64,000 nucleotides of DNA from Eubacterium sp. (GTDB lineage Bacteria; Bacillota; Clostridia; Lachnospirales; Lachnospiraceae), in the NCBI GenBank assembly GCA_017634555.1, contig JAGBNF010000038.1:24630-88629 (forward strand). Direction: 5' to 3'. Position 1 is the first letter of the stretch. The number at the start of each line of letters is the position of its first letter. This document shows, one piece after another, positions 42,279 to 52,503 of the stretch. The translations under genes were made by a program, and so were the position numbers. Under the pieces are notes generated by a model that ran no database searches, was not told the DNA's origin, and saw nothing but the letters and a program-made list of their open reading frames with translations.

Positions 42279-44702
42279 ATGAGACTGTATATTGATAATG
42301 ACTGGTTCTTTACGGAGGAGTTCAGCGATAAGCTGCTTGATAAGGGAACTGCGGGAATGAAGCAGGTACGTATCCCTCATACCGTAAAGGAAACACCGTT
42401 CCACTATTTTGATGAGAGCGAGTATCAGATGGTGAGCGGATATAAGAGAGTGCTTGATGTACCGAAGGAATGGAACGGAAAGGCAGTGCTCATCACATTT
42501 GAGGGTGTGGCACACGATGCAAAGGTTTACGTGAACGGTGAGGCTGCAGGCGAGCATCACACGGGCTATACTGCATTTACCATTGATATTTCGGATAAGC
42601 TGGAATACGGAAAGAAGAATGAAATCTGTGTTCGTTGTGACAGCAATGAAACACTGAATACTCCGCCGTTCGGTTATGTTATCGACTACATGACCTACGG
42701 AGGAATCTACAGAGATGTATATATCGATGTTAAGAATAAGACTTACATAGAGGACATTTTCCTCTATACAAAGCTTGCGGATCTCTACAAGGAAGCAGAG
42801 GAATATGATAAGGCTGTCAGATTCTGCAGGAAGTCAAATGTGGTTTCGGAGATAAAGATAGCAGGCGCTGATGAAGCTGCTGATTACAGCATCCGTCAGT
42901 CTGTAAGAAAAAGTACGGACGATACTTCACAGTATGCTGTACTGGGAAAGAAGAGTTATGCTGAGAGACTTGCATTTAATACAGGAAATGTGGAGCTTTG
43001 GGATATAGATAATCCGGCTCTTTATGTTATTAAAACGGAACTGTTTAAGGGTGAAGAGCTTCTCGATGAGAGGGAGGACACCATCGGTTTCCGTCAGATG
43101 TACTTCAAGGTAAACGGATTCTATCTCAACGGACGTAAGGTTAAGATCAGAGGTCTCAACCGTCATCAGAGCTATGCATATGTGGGCTATGCTATGCCGG
43201 AATCCATGCAGAAGCTTGATGCGGATATCCTGAAGAAGGAGCTGGGACTTAATGCGGTCAGAACTTCACATTATCCACAGTCACAGTATTTTATAAATCG
43301 CTGTGATGAGCTGGGACTTCTTGTATTCACCGAGATGCCGGGATGGCAGCATATAGGTGACAGTACATGGAAGGCACAGGCTGTGGATAATCTCAGGGAG
43401 ATGATCCTTCAGTACAGAAATCATCCGTCCATCATGCTCTGGGGCGTAAGAATAAATGAGTCGGTTGATGATGACGAATTCTATACAGAGACCAATGCAC
43501 TTGCACATAAGCTTGATCCGACAAGACAGACCGGAGGAGTTAGGTGCTATAAGAAGGGAAGCTTCCTTGAGGATGTATATACCTACAACGATTTCTCACA
43601 TGTGGGAACTAACAAGGGTGTAGAAAAGAAGGTTGATGTAACCTCCGATATGAGAAAGGCTTATTTCGTAAGCGAGTATAACGGACATATGTTCCCGACA
43701 AAGGCATTTGACTGGGAAGAGCACAGACTAGAGCATCTCCTTCGTCATGCAAATGTACTCGATGAAATTACGGCACAGACAGATATAGCAGGCAGCTTCG
43801 GATGGTGCATGTTTGATTATAATACGCATAAGGATTTCGGAAGCGGAGACAGAATCTGCTATCACGGTGTTATGGATATGTTCCGTAATCCTAAGATGGC
43901 TGCACTTGCTTATTCATGCTTTAGAGAGGATGAGCCGGTGCTGGAGATTACTTCATCAATGGATATCGGTGAGCATCCGGGAAGTAACAGAGGAAAGATA
44001 TATATCCTCTCAAACCTCGACAGTGTAAAGATGTATAAGAACGGAGCATTCATCAAGGAATATCATCCGGAGGATTCACCATATAAGAATCTGATCCACG
44101 GACCTATCCTTATTGATGATTATATCGGTTCTGCACTTGTAGATAATGAGGATATGAAGCCTAAGCAGGCAGAGGATGTGAAGGCACTTCTGAATGCCGC
44201 TGCATCCTACGGACTTTACAATATACCAAAGCTTTTATGGCTTAAGGCAGGTCAGCTGATGCTTCGTTACGGAATGAAGATGCAGGATGCTGTGGACCTT
44301 TATAACAAGTACATCGGTGACTGGGGCGGAAGCGCAAAGTGCTATTCCTTCGAAGGTTATAAGGACGGTAAACTGGTTAAGACACTTACAGTCGATGCGG
44401 TGACTGAGAAGAAGCTTGAAGTGAAGACTGATCATACAGAGCTTATGGAGAAGAATTCTTACGACGTAGCGGCCGTAAGGATCAGAGCTGTGGATGAGAA
44501 TTCAAATGTACTGCATTACTATAACGATCCTGTGATACTTGAAACAGAGGGACCAATCGAGATAATCGGACCGGCAGTTGTGGGACTTTCCGGCGGGATG
44601 GGCGGTACCTATGTAAAGACTACAGGTAAAGCAGGGACAGCAAAGATTAAGATCAAAACGACTGATGGGGTTTCGGAAGAAGTCGTATTTACGATAAAGT
44701 AA
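42279..44702 (+). CDS. GH2 beta-galactosidase-like glycosidase
   Basis: A family GH2 enzyme of 807 residues without a signal peptide: jelly-roll sugar-binding domain (1-160), an immunoglobulin-like domain, a TIM barrel from about residue 295 (KIRGLNRHQSYAYVG) and C-terminal beta domains with a bacterial Ig-like end. The acid/base is Glu394 in WGVRINES and the nucleophile Glu466 in FVSEYNGHM. Beta-galactosidase and beta-glucuronidase are both possible in GH2. The GH36 alpha-galactosidase and GPH symporter next to it favour a galactoside. RBS GGAGG precedes the ATG at 42279. It lies 44 bases after the TetR gene. Confidence 0.92.
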   Translation: MRLYIDNDWFFTEEFSDKLLDKGTAGMKQVRIPHTVKETPFHYFDESEYQMVSGYKRVLDVPKEWNGKAVLITFEGVAHDAKVYVNGEAAGEHHTGYTAFTIDISDKLEYGKKNEICVRCDSNETLNTPPFGYVIDYMTYGGIYRDVYIDVKNKTYIEDIFLYTKLADLYKEAEEYDKAVRFCRKSNVVSEIKIAGADEAADYSIRQSVRKSTDDTSQYAVLGKKSYAERLAFNTGNVELWDIDNPALYVIKTELFKGEELLDEREDTIGFRQMYFKVNGFYLNGRKVKIRGLNRHQSYAYVGYAMPESMQKLDADILKKELGLNAVRTSHYPQSQYFINRCDELGLLVFTEMPGWQHIGDSTWKAQAVDNLREMILQYRNHPSIMLWGVRINESVDDDEFYTETNALAHKLDPTRQTGGVRCYKKGSFLEDVYTYNDFSHVGTNKGVEKKVDVTSDMRKAYFVSEYNGHMFPTKAFDWEEHRLEHLLRHANVLDEITAQTDIAGSFGWCMFDYNTHKDFGSGDRICYHGVMDMFRNPKMAALAYSCFREDEPVLEITSSMDIGEHPGSNRGKIYILSNLDSVKMYKNGAFIKEYHPEDSPYKNLIHGPILIDDYIGSALVDNEDMKPKQAEDVKALLNAAASYGLYNIPKLLWLKAGQLMLRYGMKMQDAVDLYNKYIGDWGGSAKCYSFEGYKDGKLVKTLTVDAVTEKKLEVKTDHTELMEKNSYDVAAVRIRAVDENSNVLHYYNDPVILETEGPIEIIGPAVVGLSGGMGGTYVKTTGKAGTAKIKIKTTDGVSEEVVFTIK

Positions 44703-44723
44703 AAAGGATAAAGGAGGGTTACT

Positions 44724-46124
44724 ATGGAGCTTGGATTTAAAGAAAAAGCTGCATACGGACTTGGTGCCATAGGTAAGGATATGGTCTATATGCTCAGCGC
44801 AAGCTATGTACTCTATTACTTCCAGGATGTTCTTGGAGTAAGTGCATTTGCTATGGGAATTATTCTTCTGGCAGCCAGGATATTTGATGCATTTAACGAT
44901 CCTATAATGGGAATCATAGTTGCAAAGACAAATACAAAATGGGGTAAGTTCAGACCATGGCTGATGATCGGAACCTTGACCAATGCGGTAATACTGTATC
45001 TTATGTTTGCGGCACCACCTTCACTTGATGGTTCAGGTCTTGTTGCATATGCAGCAATCGCCTACATCCTCTGGGGCGTTACCTATACAATGATGGATAT
45101 CCCTTACTGGTCGATGATACCGGCCTTCACAAAGAGCGGAAGAGAGCGTGAAGGACTTACAACTCTGGCTCGTTCATGTGCGGGAGTCGGATCTGCACTT
45201 GTTACTATCTTCACAATGATGATAGTTCATGCAATCGGCGGAAATAATGAGAGAGAAGGTTTCAAGTGGTTTGCACTTATAGTTGCCATTCTTTTCGTTG
45301 TATTCATAACTATTACCTGCCTTGCCATAAAGGAGAAGGGTAATGTTGATATGAAATCTCCGTCTGTAGGTGAGATGTTTAAGGCACTTATCTCAAACGA
45401 TCAGGCTATGACTATAGTTATCGCCATCGTTCTGATCAACTGCTCGATATACATCACATCAAACCTTGTAATCTATTTCTTTAAATATGATTTCGGCGGA
45501 ACCGGATGGTATAATTCATATACAGTATTCAACATGTTCGGCGGAGCGGTTCAGATACTCTCAATGATGCTGTTATATCCGCTGCTCAGAAAGTTCTGTA
45601 CAAACGTAAAGATATTCTATATCACACTTGCGAGTGCGGTATTCGGCTATGCAGTGCTTTTTGCCATAGCATTCGTCAATATGTCAAATGTAGCAATACT
45701 CTTCATCCCGGGCTTTTTTATCTTTGCAGCCAACGGAGTTCTGCAGGTACTGACGACAGTATTCCTTGCAAATACAGTAGACTATGGTGAACTTAAGAAT
45801 AACAGACGAGATGAATCAGTCATCTTCTCGATGCAGACCTTCGTAGTAAAGCTTGCATCAGGTGTTGCAGCATTTATTGCATCCATATGTCTTTCAATCA
45901 ATCATCTCTCATCCGAGAATACTACAGAAGCTGAGCAGGTTATTGATTTTTCAAAAAATGTGGCAGAGAGCGGTAAGCTTGGTCTCAGAATGACAATGTC
46001 ACTCATTCCTATAGCAGGACTTATCGTAGCGATAATCATCTTTAAGAGGAAGTTCATCCTTACAGAGAAGAAGATGGATGAGATAACAGAAGAGCTTAAG
46101 GGAAAGAAGAAGGCTGAGGCATAA
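44724..46124 (+). CDS. GPH-family sugar:cation symporter
   Basis: A 12-helix, 466-residue transporter of the glycoside-pentoside-hexuronide:cation symporter family (MelB-like). The family signature is FDAFNDPIMGIIVAKTNTKW followed by GKFRPWL, near residue 55. It likely takes up a galactoside together with Na+ or H+. An AAAGGAGGG site lies just before the ATG. It sits between a GH2 and a GH36 gene, so the imported oligosaccharide is probably cut by both. Confidence 0.95.
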   Translation: MELGFKEKAAYGLGAIGKDMVYMLSASYVLYYFQDVLGVSAFAMGIILLAARIFDAFNDPIMGIIVAKTNTKWGKFRPWLMIGTLTNAVILYLMFAAPPSLDGSGLVAYAAIAYILWGVTYTMMDIPYWSMIPAFTKSGREREGLTTLARSCAGVGSALVTIFTMMIVHAIGGNNEREGFKWFALIVAILFVVFITITCLAIKEKGNVDMKSPSVGEMFKALISNDQAMTIVIAIVLINCSIYITSNLVIYFFKYDFGGTGWYNSYTVFNMFGGAVQILSMMLLYPLLRKFCTNVKIFYITLASAVFGYAVLFAIAFVNMSNVAILFIPGFFIFAANGVLQVLTTVFLANTVDYGELKNNRRDESVIFSMQTFVVKLASGVAAFIASICLSINHLSSENTTEAEQVIDFSKNVAESGKLGLRMTMSLIPIAGLIVAIIIFKRKFILTEKKMDEITEELKGKKKAEA

Positions 46125-46148
46125 GGTGCCAAGGCTTACGGGGGTAAT

Positions 46149-48530
46149 ATGATTAAGGAATTAAACGGTGTCTATATCCTTCAGACTGACAGGACCACCT
46201 ACGCATTTCGCGTGATGGACAACGGATATTTAGAGCACCTTTATTATGGGAAAAAGATAAATGTATCAGTGGGTGCGGAGGCACTCTTTGAGAAGCATGT
46301 TTTTTCGGCGGGAAATACCTGCCTCTATGATGATGCACAGGGCTCGATCACCCTTCAGGATATCTGCCTTGAGGTTTCGGCAAACGGTAAGGGCGATATG
46401 AGAGTACCATTTGTCGAGGTGATACATAACGACGGAAGCAGAACATCGGATTTCAAATTCGTATCCTCAAAGAAGGTAGATAAAAAAGCAGAGGATAGGA
46501 ATCTTCCGGGAGCATATGATGACAGTGGTTCGGTTGAAGGACTTATAGTTCTTCTTCGTGATGAGAATTATAATATGGAGCTTGAGCTGTCGTACTATGT
46601 ATTTCCAAAGTGCGATGTGATCACAAGAAATGCAGTCATATATAATAAGGGCGAGAAGCCGGTAATGCTTCAGAAGCTTGCATCGGCACAGCTGGATATC
46701 AACGATCCTGAATGGAGAATGAGCACATTTAACGGAGCATGGTCCAGAGAAATGAGAAGGGTCGATACAAAGCTGGTTCAGGGACAGCATTCCTCGGGCA
46801 GCTTTACTGGAACATCATCTTCAATCTCGAATCCTTTCTTCATGCTTTCACGCATGAATACAGATGAGGATAGAGGAGAGGTGTACGGCTTTAATCTTAT
46901 TTACAGTGGAAATCATGAGGAGCTGGCTGAGGTCAGTGAATTCGGTAAGACCAGAGTACAGTGGGGCATTAATCCACGAGGCTTTACATATGTTATCCAG
47001 CCGGATGAAAGCTTCAGTACACCTGAGGCAGTAATGACATACTCACCTGACGGCTTTAACGGTATGAGTCAGAATATGCACCGCTTTGTAAGAAAACATA
47101 TAGTTAGAGGAGTATGGAGAGATAAGGAACGTCCGATACTTCTTAACAGCTGGGAAGCGGCGTACTTCAATATAAGTGAGCAGAAGCTTCTGAGACTTGC
47201 CAAGGCAGGCAAGAGCGTCGGAATAGAGCTCTTCGTCATGGACGACGGCTGGTTCGGTGAAAGAAATGATGACAGCTCATCTCTGGGTGACTGGGTTCCG
47301 AACAAGAAGAAGCTTCCAAACGGTATAAAGGGAATATCCGAGAAGATTGAAGCTCTCGGAATGAAGTTCGGCATCTGGGTAGAGCCGGAGATGGTATGTG
47401 TCAACTCGGATCTTTACAGAAAACATCCGGAGTGGACCCTTGAGATTCCGGATAAGCCGCATTCCGAAGGACGTAATCAGAGAGTCCTCGATCTTTCGAA
47501 GAAGGCTGTTCAGGAATATATCATACGTGCGATGACGAGGGTATTTTCCGCAGGCAAGGTCAGCTATGTAAAATGGGATTTCAACAGAAACTTTACTGAT
47601 ATCTTCTCTCAGGGAACAGCAGCCATGAGGCAGGGTGAAACGGCACACAGGTATGTGCTGGGCTTCTATAGAGTAATGAAGGAGCTTACGGAGAAGTTCC
47701 CTGATATACTCTTTGAGGGCTGTGCATCCGGAGGGAATCGTTTTGATCTCGGAATGCTCTGCTATTTCCCTCAGATATGGGGAAGTGATGATACGGATGC
47801 CATATGCCGTACAGAGATACAGAACGGCTACAGCTACGGCTATCCCCTCAGTACTGTGGGCGCACATGTATCGGCAGTGCCTAATCATCAGACGCTCAGA
47901 GTTACACCGCTTACCACAAGGTTTAACGTAGCAGCCTTCGGACTGCTGGGTTATGAATGTAATCTTGCTGATAGTGAGAAGGATGATCTTGAGGAGATCA
48001 GACATCAGATCGAGATATATAAGAAGTGGAGAAGTGTCTTCTTTAAGGGGAACTTCTACAGAGGCAGAAACTGGAACGAAGGTGATTTGTCGGTGATAAG
48101 CAATACCGCGGGAAATGTTATGGAATGGACCGTGGCCTCAGAGGATAAGAAGAGGGCAGTAGGTGCGATCATCGAGAGAAATGTGGTCCCTAATACCAAG
48201 TATCAATACTATAAGGCAAAGGGACTGGATCCGGACAGAGTATATCATTTTTACAATATACCGAAGAAGCTCAACATCATGGATTTCGGTGATCTGGTAA
48301 ATACCGTATCACCGGTTCATATAAAGCAGGGTGGACGTGCCCATGAGCTTATATCAAGATTTATACGTCTTGACGGTGAAACGGAGGATATAAAGCTTTA
48401 CGGAGATATGCTCATGAATGCTGGAGTTAAGCTGGCACCGGGCTTTAACGGACTCGGACACAGTGATAAGGTAAGAGTGTTCGGAGATTATGCTTCGAGA
48501 ATGTACTTCATGGAAGAGACAGAAGAGTAG
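46149..48530 (+). CDS. Alpha-galactosidase (GH36)
   Basis: A 793-residue cytoplasmic GH36 alpha-galactosidase (EC 3.2.1.22), with an N-terminal beta-sandwich domain, a TIM barrel and a C-terminal beta domain. Nucleophile Asp477 is in YVKWDFNRNF and the acid/base Asp547 in WGSDDTDA, almost the same positions as in the Geobacillus enzyme (478 and 548). The diagnostic FVMDDGWFGERNDDSSSLGD and GCASGGNRFDLG are also present. It hydrolyses melibiose, raffinose-type and galactomannan-derived oligosaccharides. It is the last gene of the TetR-linked operon, closed by the terminator at 48539. Confidence 0.96.
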   Translation: MIKELNGVYILQTDRTTYAFRVMDNGYLEHLYYGKKINVSVGAEALFEKHVFSAGNTCLYDDAQGSITLQDICLEVSANGKGDMRVPFVEVIHNDGSRTSDFKFVSSKKVDKKAEDRNLPGAYDDSGSVEGLIVLLRDENYNMELELSYYVFPKCDVITRNAVIYNKGEKPVMLQKLASAQLDINDPEWRMSTFNGAWSREMRRVDTKLVQGQHSSGSFTGTSSSISNPFFMLSRMNTDEDRGEVYGFNLIYSGNHEELAEVSEFGKTRVQWGINPRGFTYVIQPDESFSTPEAVMTYSPDGFNGMSQNMHRFVRKHIVRGVWRDKERPILLNSWEAAYFNISEQKLLRLAKAGKSVGIELFVMDDGWFGERNDDSSSLGDWVPNKKKLPNGIKGISEKIEALGMKFGIWVEPEMVCVNSDLYRKHPEWTLEIPDKPHSEGRNQRVLDLSKKAVQEYIIRAMTRVFSAGKVSYVKWDFNRNFTDIFSQGTAAMRQGETAHRYVLGFYRVMKELTEKFPDILFEGCASGGNRFDLGMLCYFPQIWGSDDTDAICRTEIQNGYSYGYPLSTVGAHVSAVPNHQTLRVTPLTTRFNVAAFGLLGYECNLADSEKDDLEEIRHQIEIYKKWRSVFFKGNFYRGRNWNEGDLSVISNTAGNVMEWTVASEDKKRAVGAIIERNVVPNTKYQYYKAKGLDPDRVYHFYNIPKKLNIMDFGDLVNTVSPVHIKQGGRAHELISRFIRLDGETEDIKLYGDMLMNAGVKLAPGFNGLGHSDKVRVFGDYASRMYFMEETEE

Positions 48531-48538
48531 ATAATATA

Positions 48539-48573
48539 AATGCCACATTTCCATTATTCGGAAATGTGGCATT
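48539..48573. terminator. Bidirectional terminator
   Basis: A perfect 14-bp stem, AATGCCACATTTCC/GGAAATGTGGCATT (48539-48552 with 48560-48573), with a 7-base loop. It lies between the GH36 gene (+) and the TPR gene (-), which converge. A T-rich tail follows on the plus side. Confidence 0.88.
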
Positions 48574-48624
48574 ATTTGTGTTTAATGTATCTGTATTCTA
48601 TGTGACATTATCTGTGCACGGATG

Positions 48625-51600
48625 TTACTTGCCCAGTTTATTGAGACATTCGCGTATACCGGGAGTTCTCTCAATATCTGTTCCGCCGATCTTCTGTCCC
48701 AGCTTATAGTATTCTATAGCCTTCTCGTAATCGCCTTCGATTTCAGCGATAAGAGCGAGACGGTCGATCTTATCTGCACATGATGTATGAACGCAGTGGG
48801 TACATTTCAGACATTTATCTGTCATGTCCAGAAGCTTCATAGCTTCTTCTCTGTTGCCCTTCCAGTAGTAGAGTCCGGATATACGGCAGGCTCTGAGTGG
48901 TGTGGATCTCTTGAATCCGAGATATTGTTCTACGGAACCGAATCCGAGTTCGATATATTCAAGGGCCTTATTGGCACAGAGTGCTGCATTTTCCGTATCA
49001 CCGAGGAAGCAGTAGCTTCGTGACATCAGATCGTAGGATGAAGCTATGTCCTCATAATATGTTTTCAGATCATCCTCATTCTTCTTAAGAACCTTTATAT
49101 ATTTACGGAAATACTTGATGGCATCTTCAGGACTTCTGAGAGTATAAACAAAGTGGTTGCCCGCTGCCCAATAATCATAATGCATGGTGTCTCTATATTC
49201 GTCGGTCATTTCCTCATCAGGAACCTCGGCGAAATCCATGTATTTACGGATATCGTCGGCTATTTCCTCAATCCTCGCTGTGTCTCCCATGTAAGCATAT
49301 ACTTCGGAAATTCTTCTGAGATAATAGATGATTCCGCCGAATTTATGGATTGGCATATCAGGATATTTCTTCAGAGTATTGAGGATCTTTATATCTGCAT
49401 CCATTTCTTCCTCGTTGCCTGTGATCTTTACAAGCTTTTTACGATATGCTCTCATTCTGGCATTTAAGGCATCATCCCAAAGGTCAAGATCCTCATAGAG
49501 TTCTCCGTATTTTTCGTTAGATGGAATATCGTCGATCGAGAATCGGTCTGTGTACTCCTTATATATCTCCAGTGCCTTATCGAATTTACAGAATCTCTGA
49601 TAAAGCTTAACGAGATTTGTGTAGGATACAAATCTGCCGGTTCCCTGATAAACTTCGATAGCCTTCTTAAAGCAGGCCTCAGATTCTTCAAATCTGTCGA
49701 GATACATATAGCAGAGACCCTGTGCATTATGGACAAAAGCCGCATCAGGGAAATCCTGTACTGCCTTTTCACAGAACTCAAGGGCTTCCTCATATTTCAT
49801 TGCGTCAATAAGATTAAGCGCATAATGTACGGCTGCTCTGGAATCATATTTAAGATCAAGTATTCTTGAGGTGAGCTCGATGGCCTTTTGATTATACTCA
49901 GAAAGCTCCTTTTCCTTATACATATATTCGTTATAGTAATCGGAAAGCTCATAGCAGAGACCTACATGATCCGGATTCTTGGCATGTCCTGTCTCGAACT
50001 GTCTTCCGGCTTCCTCGTTTCTGTCCTGATTATATAAATAACGTCCGTATTCATAATTTACATCAGGGTCGTCAGGGAACTTTTCAAGCATTATCTTATA
50101 TACAGAATCGGCTTCATCTGTGTAGCGCTCGCAATAATCAGTATTGAGCCAGTAGATATTTATGCTGTCGGGATAAAGCTCGAGGCCTTTATCCACAAGC
50201 TCCTTTATCTTAGCACGGATCTCATCGTGACGGCCTTCAGCTTCCTCGGTCTTGTCAAAGTCCATAAGAGCATAGCCGTAGCTTACATAGAATCTGTACT
50301 GGTTTTCGATTCCTTCATAGCCTTCGTTGATAGCAGCCTCAACACCCTTAAAGACTTCGATGGCTTCCTTAGGATTGTGCTGTGTGCGGTAATATCTTCC
50401 GAGATTGTAGTCGAGTCTTACATCGTGTACGTCGGCACGCTCTATATATTTGAGACAGATATCAAAGCCTTCAGCATCATTGTAGTCGACATATACATCC
50501 TCTGCGAAGACATAGGAATCTACATACATAGGATCATCATTTCTGAGTACGAAATAGTCTTCGATAACGGATCGGGCATCGCCTGCCATATGAGCCATAT
50601 ACTGTCTGTTTCCACGGCAGATCAAACGATAATTGTTGTCCTTCTCAACCTCCTTGGTCCAGAAGTCCAAACCTTCATCATAAGCCTTCTGAGAATAGAG
50701 GATGAAGTTATAGAGATCGGCGAAGCTGTAATAGTCTCGCATGCCTGCACCCTGAAGAGAGAGCAGTACATTTTTCTTTGCATTCTCAAGATCTCCGGTA
50801 TTGAGCTGTGCGGCACTGATCAGATAGTAGCTGTAAGGAACTCTGGTAATCTGACGCACGTCCTCGATAGGCAGAGCGTTCTTATCAAGCTCCTTATCAT
50901 AACCGAAGGATGCTGTAAGAAGCTCATTCCATTTGGTCAGGTATGGGATCGACTCATCATATTTATTCTGATTGATAAGGAGTCTTCCCATGATGTTGTT
51001 ATATTCCATATCCTCTTTATCTTCATCGGATACGCTTTCCAGAACCTTGAGAGCTTCTTCAAGCTGTTCGTTTCTTGAAAGAATCCAGGCATAGCTGATC
51101 TTGTAGCTGAGATTATCCGGCTCTGCTTCGATCATTCCCGGAAGCTCTTCAAGTCTTTCTTTATCAATCTGATCGGTCACTGCTTCATAAGCACGGTCAT
51201 TAACCTGCTCGATGGCGTAGGACATATATTCAGCTGCGCGTCTTTTCTCGCCCTTAAGATAAGTGATGAGAGACATGGCAGGATGAGTCTCGTTGACATA
51301 GACTTCATTCATTGTCTTCGGAACGACAGCTGCACATTTTTCAAGAACATCAGGATCTATGGTGAGACCCATATCCTTATGAACATCCTGTACGAAAAAT
51401 CTGAGATACATAAACACAAGATGGCTGTAGTAGAAATCGGAATGCTTCTCGCCGGTCATTACCGTAGTCTTGATGCGGCTCTCGGCAAGCTTGAAACACT
51501 CATCGTATCTTTCCGTATAGTAAAGATATCTGATCACAGCAATCTCTTCATATGGATGATAATAATCGTATTCTCTGAGCTGGAGGATCGTTTCTGCAAG

Positions 51601-52308
51601 GGATTCGATCTCGTTGGCGCGGACTTCATCCGGAGTCTCCGGATTTCCGATACGTCTGTAGCTTGTTACAACCTGATTAAGTGTTGAGATATATTCGTCA
51701 ATCGCATATTCGAACTCAGCCTTTTCTGATGGCTCTCCATGATATTCGACAGCGACGTCGTTAACTTCCTTTACACCGTTGGCTCTTCCTATGACAGGAG
51801 CCTCGGAAAGAACATAATCTCCGTCGTTTATGATATTGTCGGTAAAGAATGTGATGAAATCCTGAGGGAATACCTCAATTAAGGCTGCTTCATCCTGAGT
51901 GAAGGTGAAGACATTGTCCAAAAGTTTGAGAACTTCGCCCGGATATTTATAATGTGACATGGTGTAGCGCAGGAATTCATTTCTCAAAGCATCCTGATCA
52001 TCAAGACTTGCGAAAACAGGCTGAGAGAGGACAGGCTTCCACTGCTTCGGATCCATTCGCTTATTGATGTCCTTATAGAGTTCATCAATCTGAGCGATGA
52101 CGTCTGCATAAGGTCGTTCTTCCGCTTCATCATCGGATTTTTCTAAAGCGCCGATGGCTGTATCATAAGCTTCCTTAAGCTCCATAAAGCCTTCCGGATC
52201 ATCTTCCGGATTGGTATCCACAAGCTTTGAACGGTAAGCATCTCTGATCAGATCGGCATCGTCGGTGGGCTCTATCCCCAGTACAGCCCAGGCTTTTTCT
52301 TCTTTCAT
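48625..52308 (-). CDS. Very large J-domain-like / TPR-repeat protein
   Basis: 1227 residues, no signal peptide or membrane helix. Residues 4-55 resemble a J-domain (WAVLGIEPTDDADLIRDAYR, then ELKEAYDTAIG), but the HPD loop needed to activate DnaK is replaced by TNPEDDP. The rest is helical tetratricopeptide-like repeats (for example AIEVFKGVEAAI, EEALEFCEKAVQDFPDAAFV, KAIEYYKLGQKI). Near the C-terminus, four Cys are closely spaced, CLKCTHCVHTSC, suggesting metal binding. An AAAGGAGAACC site precedes the ATG at 52308. It is divergent from a zinc-ribbon membrane protein. A scaffold or chaperone-like role is likely, but no family function is known to me. Confidence 0.85.
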   Translation of the reverse strand: MKEEKAWAVLGIEPTDDADLIRDAYRSKLVDTNPEDDPEGFMELKEAYDTAIGALEKSDDEAEERPYADVIAQIDELYKDINKRMDPKQWKPVLSQPVFASLDDQDALRNEFLRYTMSHYKYPGEVLKLLDNVFTFTQDEAALIEVFPQDFITFFTDNIINDGDYVLSEAPVIGRANGVKEVNDVAVEYHGEPSEKAEFEYAIDEYISTLNQVVTSYRRIGNPETPDEVRANEIESLAETILQLREYDYYHPYEEIAVIRYLYYTERYDECFKLAESRIKTTVMTGEKHSDFYYSHLVFMYLRFFVQDVHKDMGLTIDPDVLEKCAAVVPKTMNEVYVNETHPAMSLITYLKGEKRRAAEYMSYAIEQVNDRAYEAVTDQIDKERLEELPGMIEAEPDNLSYKISYAWILSRNEQLEEALKVLESVSDEDKEDMEYNNIMGRLLINQNKYDESIPYLTKWNELLTASFGYDKELDKNALPIEDVRQITRVPYSYYLISAAQLNTGDLENAKKNVLLSLQGAGMRDYYSFADLYNFILYSQKAYDEGLDFWTKEVEKDNNYRLICRGNRQYMAHMAGDARSVIEDYFVLRNDDPMYVDSYVFAEDVYVDYNDAEGFDICLKYIERADVHDVRLDYNLGRYYRTQHNPKEAIEVFKGVEAAINEGYEGIENQYRFYVSYGYALMDFDKTEEAEGRHDEIRAKIKELVDKGLELYPDSINIYWLNTDYCERYTDEADSVYKIMLEKFPDDPDVNYEYGRYLYNQDRNEEAGRQFETGHAKNPDHVGLCYELSDYYNEYMYKEKELSEYNQKAIELTSRILDLKYDSRAAVHYALNLIDAMKYEEALEFCEKAVQDFPDAAFVHNAQGLCYMYLDRFEESEACFKKAIEVYQGTGRFVSYTNLVKLYQRFCKFDKALEIYKEYTDRFSIDDIPSNEKYGELYEDLDLWDDALNARMRAYRKKLVKITGNEEEMDADIKILNTLKKYPDMPIHKFGGIIYYLRRISEVYAYMGDTARIEEIADDIRKYMDFAEVPDEEMTDEYRDTMHYDYWAAGNHFVYTLRSPEDAIKYFRKYIKVLKKNEDDLKTYYEDIASSYDLMSRSYCFLGDTENAALCANKALEYIELGFGSVEQYLGFKRSTPLRACRISGLYYWKGNREEAMKLLDMTDKCLKCTHCVHTSCADKIDRLALIAEIEGDYEKAIEYYKLGQKIGGTDIERTPGIRECLNKLGK

Positions 52309-52348
52309 TTTTGGTTCTCCTTTAATCCAAATATTTTAACCGATATTT

Positions 52349-52378
52349 ATTATAATCTTCTTGAAGCAACACATACAA
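52349..52378 (-). promoter_or_regulatory. Promoter of the J-like/TPR gene
   Basis: On the minus strand TTGTAT (52378-52373) and TATAAT (52354-52349) are 18 bases apart, 40 bases before the start codon. It is the best match in the divergent region. The plus-strand gene has no equally clear promoter. Confidence 0.45.
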
Positions 52379-52503
52379 CAAGAAAATTCAACATCGTCTA
52401 AATGGATGTTGAGTGTTTGATAGTGATGAAGTAAAATGAATTTGTTCTTGGTGTTTTGAATAAAAAACACACTCTATAAAGACTAATTACAAGGGGGAGA
52501 GAC

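Noticed and set aside
50227-51078. Plus-strand open frame of 283 codons inside the TPR gene
   Set aside because: It is antisense to the TPR repeats, rich in Ile/Val by codon mirroring, and has no family motif.
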